DNA of 64,000 bases from Brachybacterium vulturis (GCF_002407185.1 NZ_CP023563.1:186001-250000); one strand, 5' to 3'; shown: positions 52,723-62,219, counted from the first letter of the stretch. The notes: generated by a model not told the origin, from the sequence alone. Numbers and translations: made by a program.

Positions 52723-53478
52723 ATGACCATCACCCTGGACCGCCCCACCCACACCGATCGTCGTCCCGCCGCGCGCCCGCTGTACCGGGCAGGGGGCGCG
52801 GCGCCGCGTCCGCGCCCCGCGACCGATGCCGTGACCATCACCGTGACGGTCACGCTTCCCGCCGGCACCGGCGACGTCGAGACCGCCCTGATCGCCGATG
52901 AGCTGCGCACCGGTGCTCAGCGCCTGGTCGGCGCTCGCGACGGCCGCACCGCCGTCGCGGTGAACAGCCCGAACTCCTTCGCCACCGCCGGCCGTGCCGC
53001 CTCCCGCACCCTGCCGCCCCGCGGCCAGGATGTCGCCGCCGTGACCCCGCCGCGTTCTCGCCGCACCGGCGTGGTCTCCCCCAACTCGCCCGCTCGCCGG
53101 GATGCGGAGGCCGCTCGGCGTCGTGCACTGCAGGCCACCGCCGTCAGCCCCTCCAGCCCGTCTGCCGCCCCGGAGGACAGCCTGGTCATCGACCTGTTCG
53201 GTCGGCGGGTGCGGATCGACGGGAAGGACGTGGACTTCACCTTCAAGGAGTTCGAGCTGCTCTCGCAGCTGGCCGGCCATGCGCGTCGGACCGTCTCGCG
53301 CACCGAGCTCATGGAGACGGTCTGGGCCGAGGCGCCCGAGGACACCGGCGAGCGCACGGTCGATGTGCATGTGCGCCGGGTCCGCACGAAGCTGGGCCGC
53401 TACCGCCGCCTGATCTCGACGGTGCGCGGGGCCGGCTACCGCCTGGACCCCGGCAGCGACGTCGCGATCCTCGGCTGA
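52723..53478 (+). CDS. Winged-helix (OmpR/PhoB C-terminal type) regulator without receiver
   Basis: A 251-residue protein. The C-terminal 100 residues are a Trans_reg_C DNA-binding domain (FTFKEFELLSQLAGHARRTV, SRTELMETVWAEAPEDTGER, VDVHVRRVRTKLGRYR). No receiver domain is present. The N-terminal 145 residues are Pro/Ala/Arg-rich with a short beta segment (TDAVTITVTVTLPAGTGDVE) and two similar VVSPNSPA/VNSPNSFA pieces. Signal input is therefore unknown. Transcriptional targets are unknown; it is not paired with a kinase. Confidence 0.85.
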   Translation: MTITLDRPTHTDRRPAARPLYRAGGAAPRPRPATDAVTITVTVTLPAGTGDVETALIADELRTGAQRLVGARDGRTAVAVNSPNSFATAGRAASRTLPPRGQDVAAVTPPRSRRTGVVSPNSPARRDAEAARRRALQATAVSPSSPSAAPEDSLVIDLFGRRVRIDGKDVDFTFKEFELLSQLAGHARRTVSRTELMETVWAEAPEDTGERTVDVHVRRVRTKLGRYRRLISTVRGAGYRLDPGSDVAILG

Positions 53479-53563
53479 TCGACGCACTGCGAGGAACGAG
53501 CGGCAGAAGATCAGCCAGAAGGTACAGCTGATCGACGCACTGCGAGGAACGAGCGGGAGAAGA
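53474..53563. repeat. 37-bp direct repeat at the 3' end of the winged-helix gene
   Basis: GCTGATCGACGCACTGCGAG begins both copies at 53474-53510 and 53527-53563, which differ at one base; the period is 53 bp. The first copy contains the stop codon of the gene. It looks like a local tandem duplication. Confidence 0.85.
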
Positions 53564-53566
53564 AGC

Positions 53567-53622
53567 GACGAGCGGCCCGGAGCACTCAACCGACAGTGTC
53601 GGGGGCTCACGGACCGCTCGTC
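53567..53622. terminator. Nested inverted repeats, probable terminator
   Basis: GACGAGCGG (53567-53575) pairs with CCGCTCGTC (53614-53622). Inside are GAGC/GCTC (53580-53583 with 53605-53608) and a CCGAC-AGT-GTCGG hairpin (53590-53602). It lies 90 bp after the winged-helix gene. Confidence 0.6.
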
Positions 53623-54083
53623 ATGCCTGTCGTCCGTCAGGGGTGGGTGCGGGCGAACAGGCGGGACGGGCTGCCGAAGGTGGGGGAACCTGGCATGGTG
53701 CCCGTCTGGCCGCTCCCCAGGAGGGGGGTCTTGAGGAACGGCACATCTATAAAGTTTTCAACGTCTTCCGACTCTCGGAACACTACCAGGGGATCCGGAG
53801 GGTCGTCCCCCGATCGACTCCGAGGTCACACCCGTCGATGCTCCCCTCGCACCAGTGAGTCTAGGCCTTGCGGGGAGTGATGTAAACGCGCGGGGCATCC
53901 CATTTCCGCAGGTAGCAGGCATATTTTGGACGAGTGGAATTGAGCGTCGGTCACCCCAAGGCTTCGTCATGCGCACACCAAACCTCGAGGCGAGGCGGAC
54001 CTTCCGCCGGAATTTTATGACCGAGATGTCCGATTGTATCGCCGTTGAGGCCTCCGTGTCTCCCGGCGATCCCGACGACCTCC
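53623..54083. other. AT-richer gene-poor segment
   Basis: About 460 bp between convergent genes with patches far richer in A+T than the rest of the window (for example CTATAAAGTTTTCAA at 53747-53761 and CATATTTTGGA at 53921-53931). Open frames at 53623-53880 (plus, 85 codons) and 53855-54109 have no recognisable motif and poor codon character. It may be a degraded insertion or hold an untranslated RNA; nothing specific is seen. Confidence 0.5.
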
Positions 54084-54839
54084 TCAGGACGCCTCCGGCC
54101 GAAGTGTGAGCACTGTCGCATCGTCATGGAGCTTGCGGGGCCGCTGCCCGGCAGGGAGGTGCGCCTCGGCCCGGCGCAGTCCTCGCAGCAGGGCGCTCGG
54201 GTCCCCGCGCAGGGAGCGGGCGAGCGAGGAGTCGTCGTGCAGTCCCAGCAGGTCGACCGCGCGGGTGATGCCGTCGGAGACCAGGTGGACCGCCCGCAGA
54301 TCCGAGAGCGCAGTGCTGCCGACCAGTGCCTGCCCGGCCGATTCGGGCTCGTGCCGTGCCACCCAGAATCCGCCGGCCGCATTGCGGCGGGCCTCGATCG
54401 CCTCCGCCCCGGTCTCCTCTCGCATCACGTCCTCGATCCTCGGATCGGTCAGTCGCGTCGTCGTCCCGTCGGCCCTCTCCAGCAGCAGCGAGGAGTCGCA
54501 CAGCACCAGGTGCTCGAGGTGCTCGCCGCCCCATCGCACCGCGACCACCGTCGCGGACGGTCCGCCGAGGTCGAGATCGCACTCCCCCTCGTGGAGCGAG
54601 CGCACATCCGTGATCGCCTCGGCCAGCGCCTGCCGGAGCGGGACGGACGGGTCCTGGGCGCGGTCCAGCAGTCGCGCGGCGAGGGTGTGGGAGAACCACG
54701 CGACGCGGTGACGGCACCCGGCCCGGAAGCGGGAGGGCACTCCTGCGCCGTCGAGCACGACGGCGACGGGCCCGAGCACTCCCGCGGCGTCCTCGTTCGC
54801 GCCCTGGATCGCCGGGTCGGTGAGAAGTGTGGTGTGCAC
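54084..54839 (-). CDS. PP2C-like (PPM) protein phosphatase
   Basis: A 251-residue PPM-family phosphatase. Metal-binding Asp positions are kept in IQGANEDAAG, VVLDGAGVPS, LVSDGITRAVD and the C-terminal HDDATVLTLRPE. It is a stand-alone catalytic domain. A Ser/Thr kinase is encoded at 62220-63512, and the two may act on shared targets. The divergent ATPase gene starts 119 bp away. GTG at 54839 is the start; an ATG is lacking. Confidence 0.8.
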   Translation of the reverse strand: MHTTLLTDPAIQGANEDAAGVLGPVAVVLDGAGVPSRFRAGCRHRVAWFSHTLAARLLDRAQDPSVPLRQALAEAITDVRSLHEGECDLDLGGPSATVVAVRWGGEHLEHLVLCDSSLLLERADGTTTRLTDPRIEDVMREETGAEAIEARRNAAGGFWVARHEPESAGQALVGSTALSDLRAVHLVSDGITRAVDLLGLHDDSSLARSLRGDPSALLRGLRRAEAHLPAGQRPRKLHDDATVLTLRPEAS

Positions 54840-54958
54840 GCCGCCACTGTAGGCATTCCGCGGCGGGAGACGGAGCCGCTGCGCCCGTAGAGTGGTCCCG
54901 GACCATGCCGCCCGCCCCCTCCGGGCGCGGCGACGCTCAGGACGCGGAAGGAACCCAG

Positions 54959-56734
54959 ATGATCGCGCAGGCGCGGATCACCTCCGACACGACTGCCACC
55001 GTGCATCTCGCCGAGGAGACCGTCGAGGTCTCCGGTGCGGACCTGCCGGAGATCCGGGACCGTGTGAAGCAGGCCTTCATCGCCGCGGCCAAGTCCGCCG
55101 ACGAGGATCTCGACGTGGTCATCGTCGAGCCGGATGTGCGACACCACCTGCGGGTCGAGCCCTCGGGACGGATCACCGGCCGGGAGGCGGACGAGCGCCC
55201 GGTCCACGGCCCCGGGATCGACGACCCGCTGATCGCCCCGCCCACCGACGACATCGCCGAGCTCCGCGGGATCGCTCAGGCGCCGCTGCGCCCGCGGACC
55301 GGCCCGCGGACCGGCGAGCACGCCGCGATCGGTTCGCCCAGCACCGGGGAGCACGCCGCGATCGGCTCCCCCACCACCGGGGAGCTGCCCACCGTGCGCT
55401 CGCACGGCGGGAGGCGGCGTCGCGCTGCCGCGATGCCGCCCTCGGCCCGGCCCGCGTCGGCCGGGAGCCCGGCGTCCGGGTCGCACTCCGCCGGGTCGGG
55501 GCCCTCCGCCGCCTCACCCGCGACGGCGGCGTCCGCCCCGTCGGCGGCGTCGGCGGCGTCGGCGGCGTCGGCGGCGTCGGCCCCGTCCGCCACCTCCGCG
55601 CCCTCCGCGCCCTCCGCCACCTCCACGCCCTCGGCCGCCTCAGCACCGTCGGCACTGCCCGCGTCCTCGGCGCCGTCCGCCGCCTCCGCCGGATCAGCGC
55701 CCCCCGCCCCGTCGGAGTCCCCGTCATCGTTCGCTCCCGTCCAGCCTGCCGGGACGAAGCGACCGCTGCCCGCGCGCACGGCCCCGGCGACGGACAGCAC
55801 GCGTCCCACCCTCCAGGACCTGCAGACCTCGACCGCGAAGCGAGCGCGGGTCAAGGCCACCCGCGGCGTCCCCGGGGTCATCACCCGGCTCACCCGGGGA
55901 GCGATCTCGCCGCGGCCGAACAAGCGCGAGCGGCGCGAGACGGAGCGCCTGGAGCGGATCCGTCGGCCGCTGGACGGCCCCCGCAACATCGCGGTGGTCA
56001 ACCTCAAGGGCGGGGCCCACAAGACCACCGCCTCCCTGATGATCGCGGCGACCCTCGGCGTCACCCGCGGCGGCAACGTGCTGGCCTGGGACAACAACGA
56101 GACCCGGGGGACGCTCGGCTGGCGCGGCATCCCCACCGACCACCACCGCACCGCGGTGGACCTGCTGCACGACATCGACCAGCTGCGCTCCCCCGAGGCC
56201 AGCAATGCGGACCTCGATCCGTACGTGCGCCCGCAGGGCGGGATGCGCTTCGACATCCTCGCCTCCGACGAGGATCCCGGCTCGGCCGCCTCGATCGACG
56301 CCGCCGCCTTCGGCGAGCTCAACGATGCCCTCTCGCGCTTCTACCGGATCAAGGTCATCGACACCGGCAACAACGTGCGCGCCTCGAACTGGCTGGCGGC
56401 CGTCAGGAGCGCGGACCAGCTGATCATCGTCTCCACCGTGCGCGAGGACACCTTCAACGCCGCGGCCTGGATGATCGACGAGCTGCGGGCGACGGGGCTG
56501 GCCGAGCAGGTCGACAACGCGGTGACGATCCTGTCCCACTCCTCCAGGCGGAAGCTCGATGCGACGCTGCGCGACCGGCTGCGGGCGCATTTCGGTGCGC
56601 ACACCCGCGCGGTCACCGAGGTGCCCTACGAGCGGCAGTTCGTCGACGGCTCCCACCTGGACTGGGATCGGGTCTCCCCGCGGACCAAGGAGGCCTGGCT
56701 CGACGCGACGGCCCTGATCATCGACGGCCTGTGA
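54959..56734 (+). CDS. MinD/ParA-like ATPase with Ala/Ser/Pro-rich N-terminus (EspI-like)
   Basis: A 591-residue protein. About the first 80 residues form a small alpha/beta domain (TVHLAEETVEVSGADLPEIR). About 90-290 is low-complexity Ser/Ala/Pro with repeated SAA and TGEHAAIGSP units. The C-terminal ATPase (about 340-591) has a deviant Walker A, VVNLKGGAHKTTAS, where His replaces the usual Gly before Lys. It continues VLAWDNNETRGTLGW and VIDTGNNVRASNWL. This layout resembles EspI-type ATPases of type VII secretion loci, but no secretion genes are in view. ATG at 54959 has GGAAGGAA upstream. Confidence 0.82.
   Translation: MIAQARITSDTTATVHLAEETVEVSGADLPEIRDRVKQAFIAAAKSADEDLDVVIVEPDVRHHLRVEPSGRITGREADERPVHGPGIDDPLIAPPTDDIAELRGIAQAPLRPRTGPRTGEHAAIGSPSTGEHAAIGSPTTGELPTVRSHGGRRRRAAAMPPSARPASAGSPASGSHSAGSGPSAASPATAASAPSAASAASAASAASAPSATSAPSAPSATSTPSAASAPSALPASSAPSAASAGSAPPAPSESPSSFAPVQPAGTKRPLPARTAPATDSTRPTLQDLQTSTAKRARVKATRGVPGVITRLTRGAISPRPNKRERRETERLERIRRPLDGPRNIAVVNLKGGAHKTTASLMIAATLGVTRGGNVLAWDNNETRGTLGWRGIPTDHHRTAVDLLHDIDQLRSPEASNADLDPYVRPQGGMRFDILASDEDPGSAASIDAAAFGELNDALSRFYRIKVIDTGNNVRASNWLAAVRSADQLIIVSTVREDTFNAAAWMIDELRATGLAEQVDNAVTILSHSSRRKLDATLRDRLRAHFGAHTRAVTEVPYERQFVDGSHLDWDRVSPRTKEAWLDATALIIDGL
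55540..55575 (+). repeat. 9-bp tandem repeat in MinD-like gene
   Basis: Four perfect copies of GTCGGCGGC, encoding consecutive Ser-Ala-Ala triplets within the low-complexity region. Confidence 0.85.
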
Positions 56735-56812
56735 GCCCGCGGGAGCCGGCCCTGCGTCCACCGCCGGGCACCGGGGCCGACGGGTGTCGGGCGCGACGCC
56801 TAGTCTGAGCCC

Positions 56813-59800
56813 ATGCCCGTCCGCCGCCTCCACCTCGTCGTCGACGAGGATCTCGGCCCTGCCCTGTGGGTGCGCGAGCAGACCGGGCCCCGGCGCTCGC
56901 GTGCGCTCGAGGACCTCGCGTCCCTGCGGCGCGATGCCCCCGCACCGATCGCCGAGACCCTCGCCGAGGCTCCGGACCAGCTGCGGCACCGGGTGCGGGT
57001 CCCCGGGCGCGACGGCGATCGCCGGGTGCCCGCCCTGCCGCTGTCCGGCACCGCGCTGACCGGGCTCGTCGGAGCGGCGACCGGCCTGCTCGAGGAGCGC
57101 TTCGGCGAGGAGCTGGAGGAGCAGCTGGCCATGCTGGTCGGCGACGGCGCTGCGGCCCGGCTGGCGGACGAGCTGATCGCCATGCCGGACCTGGTGGCGG
57201 CGATCGTGCTGGACCTGCGCGCACGGTCGCTGGTCGAGCAGCGCCATCTGCGGGCCCGGGCGGGGGAACGGTTCGGGCGGCCGCTGATGCAGTGGCGCGC
57301 GCCCGAGCAGGACGCCCCACCGATGCTGCACGCCCTGGTGGACGGGCACGCCCGCGCCGCGTTCGCCGCGCACCTGCGCCGTGCCGAGGCACCGTCGGAG
57401 GACCGCCACGGCGTGCTGTGGGCCCTGGCCGACGAGGGCGAGCTGCGCGCGGACCTCCCCGCCCAGCGCCGCCTCACCGCCGCCTTCGACGCCTACGTGG
57501 ACTCCGGCCGGCCCGGGGTGACGCTCGGCTCGCGGGACAGCGAGGTGGTGGTGCGGCTGTTCCAGCCGCCGGTCGGGACCGCCTGGCCCCTGCAGACCTG
57601 CCTCCGGGAGGTCGACGGGACCGTGCATCCCGTGGCGGACCTGCGGGCCGTCGGCGACCTCACCACCGCCGGGGCCGCCGAGGCCTCCGCCGCGGTGATG
57701 CGGCTCGCGCCGACGGTGCGCGGCGCGGCCGTGGACGAGACGGGGGTGGACTGGCTGCTGACCACCGCCGAGGCCTCCGCCTTCCTGTCCCATGACACCC
57801 CCGCCCTCGAGGAGGCCGGGCTGACCGTGCTGCTGCCCCGTGACTGGACCCGGCAGAAGACCTCCGTCCGCCCGCAGGAGGTCGAGGAGGAGCCCGGCGA
57901 GCGCAAGGGCTCCGGAGTGGGGCTCGGGGCGATGGTCTCCTTCCGGTGGCGGGTCGCCGTGGGCGACACCGAGCTCACCGAGGAGGAGATGGAGGAGATC
58001 CGCGAGGCGCAGTCGGAGCTGGTGCGGCTGCGGGGGCAGTGGGTGCGGCTGGATTCCAGCACGCTGCGCGCCGCGGAGAAGTTCCTGGACGCCTTCGGCT
58101 CGCGGACGCGCGGAGAGAGGAAGGAGCAGCGGCGAACGGGCAGCTCGGCGCCCGGGCCGGCGACGCCCGGCCGCCTGCTCGAGGCGCGCCCCGCATCGGG
58201 AGCGCCCCCCGCCGCGGCGGGTCCGCCGGACCCCGCGCCGGTGCCGGCCGAGATCGCGGGCCGGGCGCCCTGGATGGAGATGTTCTCGCTGATCCTGTCC
58301 CCCGAGGCGGCGGACGTCGACTTCGGGGTCACGGCCCTGCTCGCCGGCGGCGAGACCGGCCTGGCCCGGCTGATGCCCGGCGCATCGGGCCCGTTCCCGC
58401 ACCCGCCGCCGCGCAGCCTGCGGGCCACGCTGCGGCCCTACCAGGTCGACGGCCTGAACTGGCTGTGGGCGCTGGACCGGCAGCGCCTGGGCGGGATCCT
58501 CGCCGATGACATGGGGCTGGGCAAGACGATGCAGGTGCTCGCCCTGCTGTGCCGGGAGCGCGAGGGCACCGTCGGCGGGGAGGAGGGGGAGCCGCCGACC
58601 GGCTCCGTCGGCCCCACCCTGCTGGTGTGCCCGATGTCCGTCGTCGGGGCCTGGCAGCGCGAGGCCGCGACCTTCGCCCCCCACCTGGACGTGCACGTCC
58701 ACCACGGCGGCGACCGGCGCCGGGACGCCTCCTTCGTCACCGGCGCCGCGGAGAAGGACCTGGTGATCACCACCTATTCACTGCTGGCCCGCGATCTGGC
58801 CCTGCTCTCGGCGGTCCCCTGGCACCGGCTGGTGTTCGATGAGGCCCAGCATGTGAAGACCCCCGCCACCCAGGTCACCCGCGCCGCGCGCACGCTGCAG
58901 GCCGCTCGCCGGCTGGCCCTGACCGGCACCCCCGTGGAGAACCGGCTCGCGGACCTCCACTCCCTGATGGAAGTGGTCAATCCCGGGCTGCTGGGCAGCG
59001 CGAAGAGCTTCCAGGAACGGGTGGCGACCCCCATCGAGGAGGAGGGCGACGGCGCCGCTCTCAGCCGCCTCAAGCTCGTCACCGGCCCGTTCATCCAGCG
59101 GCGGCTGAAGACGGACCGCTCGATCATCGCCGACCTGCCGGAGAAGATCGAGCTCAGCCGGGTGGTGAACCTGACCGCCGAGCAGGCGGGGCTGTACGAG
59201 GCGATCGTGAACGAGCTGATGGTGGCGATCGACGGCGCCGAGGAGAACCAGCGCCGCACCCTGGTGGTCTCCGCCATCACCCGGCTGAAGCAGGTGTGCA
59301 ACCATCCCGCCCACTACCTCGGTGACGGCTCGCCGCTGGTGCGGGACGGCGAGCACCGTTCGGGCAAGCTCGAGCTGGTCGACGACCTGCTGCAGACCGC
59401 CTTCGAGGAGGGCCAGAAGGCGCTGCTGTTCACGCAGTTCACCGCCTTCGGGCACCTGCTGGTCCCCTACTGGCAGGAGAGGTTCGCCGAGTTCGGGATC
59501 GACGTGCCCTTTCTGCATGGCGGCGTCTCCAAGCACGATCGCGACCAGATGGTCTCCGAGTTCCAGCAGCACCGCGACCGTCCCGGCCTGATGCTGCTGA
59601 GCCTGCGCGCCGGCGGCACCGGGCTCACCCTCACCGCCGCGAACCACGTGGTCCACCTGGACCGCTGGTGGAATCCGGCGGTGGAGAACCAGGCCACCGA
59701 CCGGGCGTTCCGCATCGGTCAGCGCCGCGACGTGATGGTGAACAAGCTGGTCAGTGCCGGCACCGTCGAGGAGAAGATCGACACCGTGCTCGAGGACAAG

Positions 59801-59908
59801 CAGGCGCTGGCGGAGCTGACGGTGGGACCCGGCGAGGACTGGATGGCCTCCCTCGACGATGACCGGCTCTTCGACCTGCTCTCCCTCGACGAGGAGGACG
59901 GACCATGA
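56813..59908 (+). CDS. SNF2-family (Swi2/Snf2) helicase
   Basis: A 1031-residue DNA translocase. About 1-520 is a variable N-terminal region found in bacterial SNF2 proteins. Motor motifs then follow: LRPYQVDGLNWLWALDRQ, ADDMGLGKTMQVLALL (Walker A), LVFDEAQHVKTP (DEAQ box), LALTGTPVENRLADLHSLME and MLLSLRAGGTGLTLTAANHV. The last is DRAFRIGQRRDVMVNKLVSA (motif VI). Its ATGA overlap with a SWIM-domain gene is a recurrent bacterial pairing. Likely roles are DNA repair or remodelling of nucleoprotein. Confidence 0.93.
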   Translation: MPVRRLHLVVDEDLGPALWVREQTGPRRSRALEDLASLRRDAPAPIAETLAEAPDQLRHRVRVPGRDGDRRVPALPLSGTALTGLVGAATGLLEERFGEELEEQLAMLVGDGAAARLADELIAMPDLVAAIVLDLRARSLVEQRHLRARAGERFGRPLMQWRAPEQDAPPMLHALVDGHARAAFAAHLRRAEAPSEDRHGVLWALADEGELRADLPAQRRLTAAFDAYVDSGRPGVTLGSRDSEVVVRLFQPPVGTAWPLQTCLREVDGTVHPVADLRAVGDLTTAGAAEASAAVMRLAPTVRGAAVDETGVDWLLTTAEASAFLSHDTPALEEAGLTVLLPRDWTRQKTSVRPQEVEEEPGERKGSGVGLGAMVSFRWRVAVGDTELTEEEMEEIREAQSELVRLRGQWVRLDSSTLRAAEKFLDAFGSRTRGERKEQRRTGSSAPGPATPGRLLEARPASGAPPAAAGPPDPAPVPAEIAGRAPWMEMFSLILSPEAADVDFGVTALLAGGETGLARLMPGASGPFPHPPPRSLRATLRPYQVDGLNWLWALDRQRLGGILADDMGLGKTMQVLALLCREREGTVGGEEGEPPTGSVGPTLLVCPMSVVGAWQREAATFAPHLDVHVHHGGDRRRDASFVTGAAEKDLVITTYSLLARDLALLSAVPWHRLVFDEAQHVKTPATQVTRAARTLQAARRLALTGTPVENRLADLHSLMEVVNPGLLGSAKSFQERVATPIEEEGDGAALSRLKLVTGPFIQRRLKTDRSIIADLPEKIELSRVVNLTAEQAGLYEAIVNELMVAIDGAEENQRRTLVVSAITRLKQVCNHPAHYLGDGSPLVRDGEHRSGKLELVDDLLQTAFEEGQKALLFTQFTAFGHLLVPYWQERFAEFGIDVPFLHGGVSKHDRDQMVSEFQQHRDRPGLMLLSLRAGGTGLTLTAANHVVHLDRWWNPAVENQATDRAFRIGQRRDVMVNKLVSAGTVEEKIDTVLEDKQALAELTVGPGEDWMASLDDDRLFDLLSLDEEDGP

Positions 59909-60612
59909 GCATCGCACTGCGCTCCCGCCGCGGAGCAGTGGGGACGAGCTGGCATGCGGTCGCGCTGCGCGAGGGCGCGGAGCATCTGCTGGGCCCGGCC
60001 CGGACGGGGCGCGGGAAGGCCGACGCCCGCGCCGGTCGGGTGCAGTGGCTGGACGTCGACGCCGGGGTCGCGCGCGGCGACGTGCGGGACGCCGACGGCG
60101 AGCTGTACCAGGCCCGGCTCGAGCTGCCGGCCTTCCGCCCGGACGACCGGCGGGTGTTCCTCCAGGTGGCCCGCGCGCATCCGGAGCTGCCGGCACGCCT
60201 GGCCGCCGGCGAGTATCCGCAGCAGATCGAGGCGGAGCTGGCCGCCTCGATGGTGTCCCTGCTGCCGCGGGACGCCACCGAGCTGTTCCATGACTGCTCC
60301 TGCCTGGACTGGCCCGGCCCCTGCCGGCACGTCTCCGCACTGCTGTACGTGCTGGTCGAGGCCGTGGACGAGGCGCCGCTGCTGCTGCTGACCCTGCGCG
60401 GTCTCACCCTCGAGGACCTGGTCGCGCCCGCGGGGCCCGGGGCACGGGCGCCGGGGCCGGAGCCCGCCGACGGCGCCGAGGGCACGGCCGCCCCGACCGC
60501 CGCGGCGCCCGCCGCCTTCGACCCCGCCCGCGCCGACCCGGCACGGCTCGCCGAGGTGGTCGGCGAGGAGGTCGCCGCGGTGATCCACCGCTTCTTCACC
60601 GGGCCCGCCTGA
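59905..60612 (+). CDS. SWIM zinc-finger protein
   Basis: A 235-residue protein with one SWIM domain. The zinc ligands CxC...CxH are in HDCSCLDWPGPCRHVSALLY. The N-terminal part has GPARTGRGKADARAGRVQWL and a beta-rich stretch. The C-terminal 80 residues are Ala/Pro-rich, with ADPARLAEVVGEEVAAVIHR. It is co-translated with the SNF2 helicase (4-bp overlap) and probably provides DNA or protein binding for it. Confidence 0.9.
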   Translation: MSIALRSRRGAVGTSWHAVALREGAEHLLGPARTGRGKADARAGRVQWLDVDAGVARGDVRDADGELYQARLELPAFRPDDRRVFLQVARAHPELPARLAAGEYPQQIEAELAASMVSLLPRDATELFHDCSCLDWPGPCRHVSALLYVLVEAVDEAPLLLLTLRGLTLEDLVAPAGPGARAPGPEPADGAEGTAAPTAAAPAAFDPARADPARLAEVVGEEVAAVIHRFFTGPA

Positions 60613-60640
60613 GGTCGCCGCAGGCTCTACAGTGACAGTC

Positions 60641-62212
60641 ATGCCTGAGACCAGCCTGCTCTCCCCCACCCTGCCCTCGTCCGTGCTCGACGCCGTCTCC
60701 GCACTGTTCGACACCGCCGTCGCCGAGCACAGGACTTCGGGTGTGACCTGGGCGATCATCGGCGGCCACGACCACCAGCAGGCGGTGCTGGCCCATGGCG
60801 CCGCCGGTCACCGCGAGCTGACCGGCGGCCTGCCCGCCGCGAGCACCGCACCGATGGACCGCGCGACCGTCTCCCGCATCGCCTCGATGACCAAGTCGTT
60901 CACCGCCGCGACGATCCTCGCGCTGCGGGACGAGGGCCGCCTGCGCCTGGACGACCCGGTCTCCGCCCACGTCCCCGAGGCCGCCGGAGCCTTCGACCTC
61001 GCCGCCGACGAGCACGAGCCCACCCTGCGCCAGCTGCTGACCATGAGCGGCGGCCTGGTGACCGACAACCCCTGGGGCGACCGTCAGCAGGCGATGACCC
61101 GCGAGGAGTTCACCGCGACGCTGCGCGGGGGCCTGGGACATGTCCACCGCGTCGGCACCGGCTTCGAGTACTCCAACACCGGCTACGCGCTGCTGGGACG
61201 CGTGATCGACGAGATCACCGGCGGCGACTATGCGAGCGAGATCCGGCGGCGCTTCCTCACCCCGCTGGGGATGACGGCCAGCGGCTGGTCCGGCCAGGAG
61301 ATCGACGCCGCGCAGCTCGCGACCGGCCACCGCCTCGCCGACCGCACCGACGCCACCCGCTTCGAGCCGGTGCCGCTGGACGGCCACGGCGTGTACGGCG
61401 CGATGGCCGGGCTGTTCTCCACCGTCGACGACATCGCGGCCTGGGTGCGCTTCCTCGCCGCGGCCGATGCCCCCGACGCCGCCGCCCGGGAGACCGGACC
61501 GCTGGCGACCGCCTCCCGCCGCGAGATGCAGCAGCTGCACCGCCACCATCCGCTGGGCTCCCTGCCCGCGGACCCCGAGGACCCCGCCCGCACCTCCCCG
61601 GGCTTCGACCGGGTGCGCGGCTACGGCTACGGACTGGTCGTGGAGCACTTCCCTGATCTCGGCGAGGTCATCTCCCACTCCGGCGGCTACCCCGGGTACG
61701 GCTCCTTCATGGTGTGGCACCGCGATTCCGGCGTGGGCGTGGTGGCGCTGGCGAACTCGAAGTACGCCCCGGCCACCCCGCTGTCCATGCAGACCCTGCG
61801 CCTGCTGCAGCGAGAGCTGCCCGCCCTGTTCGCCCGGCGCCCGCTGCAGGCCGCGCCCCGCACCGTCGAGGCCGCCGAGGCGGCGCTGGCCTGGCTGCGC
61901 GGGGTCGCCGGCGCGGATACCGATCCCGACCCCCTCGCTGATGCCTGGTTCGCGGACACCATGGATCTCGACGTCCCGCGCGCGGAGCGGCGGCGCCGGC
62001 TCACCGCGGCGCTGGCGAGGGCGGGGCTGGACGCACCGGTGCTCGAGGAGCTGCGGGCCGAGGGGGCCCAGGTGCTCAGCCGCGCCCAGCTCCGCTGGAC
62101 GGTGCCCGGCCGCGGACCGGGCGCCCCGTCGCTGCGGATCGAGCTGCTGATGGATCCGCGCCGGGACGGGCTGGTGCAGTCCCTGGACACCACGACGATC
62201 GGCGCCCGCTGA
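60641..62212 (+). CDS. Serine beta-lactamase-like hydrolase (class C/esterase EstB family)
   Basis: A 523-residue serine hydrolase. The SxxK motif is SMTKSFTAA, YxN is EYSNTGYALLG, and the HSGG motif (ISHSGGYPGYGS) matches the K[ST]G triad of penicillin-binding-like enzymes. No signal peptide, so it is probably cytoplasmic. An extra C-terminal domain of about 130 residues has LVLR-like repeats of unknown role. It may be an esterase or D-aminopeptidase. The ATG at 60641 is preferred; GTG at 60632 is an alternative. It is convergent with the kinase gene, 7 bp apart. Confidence 0.85.
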   Translation: MPETSLLSPTLPSSVLDAVSALFDTAVAEHRTSGVTWAIIGGHDHQQAVLAHGAAGHRELTGGLPAASTAPMDRATVSRIASMTKSFTAATILALRDEGRLRLDDPVSAHVPEAAGAFDLAADEHEPTLRQLLTMSGGLVTDNPWGDRQQAMTREEFTATLRGGLGHVHRVGTGFEYSNTGYALLGRVIDEITGGDYASEIRRRFLTPLGMTASGWSGQEIDAAQLATGHRLADRTDATRFEPVPLDGHGVYGAMAGLFSTVDDIAAWVRFLAAADAPDAAARETGPLATASRREMQQLHRHHPLGSLPADPEDPARTSPGFDRVRGYGYGLVVEHFPDLGEVISHSGGYPGYGSFMVWHRDSGVGVVALANSKYAPATPLSMQTLRLLQRELPALFARRPLQAAPRTVEAAEAALAWLRGVAGADTDPDPLADAWFADTMDLDVPRAERRRRLTAALARAGLDAPVLEELRAEGAQVLSRAQLRWTVPGRGPGAPSLRIELLMDPRRDGLVQSLDTTTIGAR

Positions 62213-62219
62213 GCCAGGG

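Noticed and set aside
53623-53880. 85-codon plus-strand ORF in the gene-poor segment
   Set aside because: No motif, no ribosome site, and third-position G+C unlike the neighbouring genes.
53855-54109. 84-codon plus-strand ORF running into the PP2C gene
   Set aside because: It overlaps the convergent phosphatase gene, has no recognisable features and lacks a ribosome binding site.
54959-56734. Chromosome-partitioning ParA
   Set aside because: No parB or parS-like sequences nearby, and the long Ala/Ser/Pro-rich N-terminus fits EspI-like ATPases better.
55724-58705. A 993-codon open frame on the minus strand
   Set aside because: It is antisense to the MinD-like and SNF2 genes, which show clear domain motifs. 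Its translation is Gly/Arg/His/Gln-rich without any family signature, as expected from G+C-rich shadow frames.
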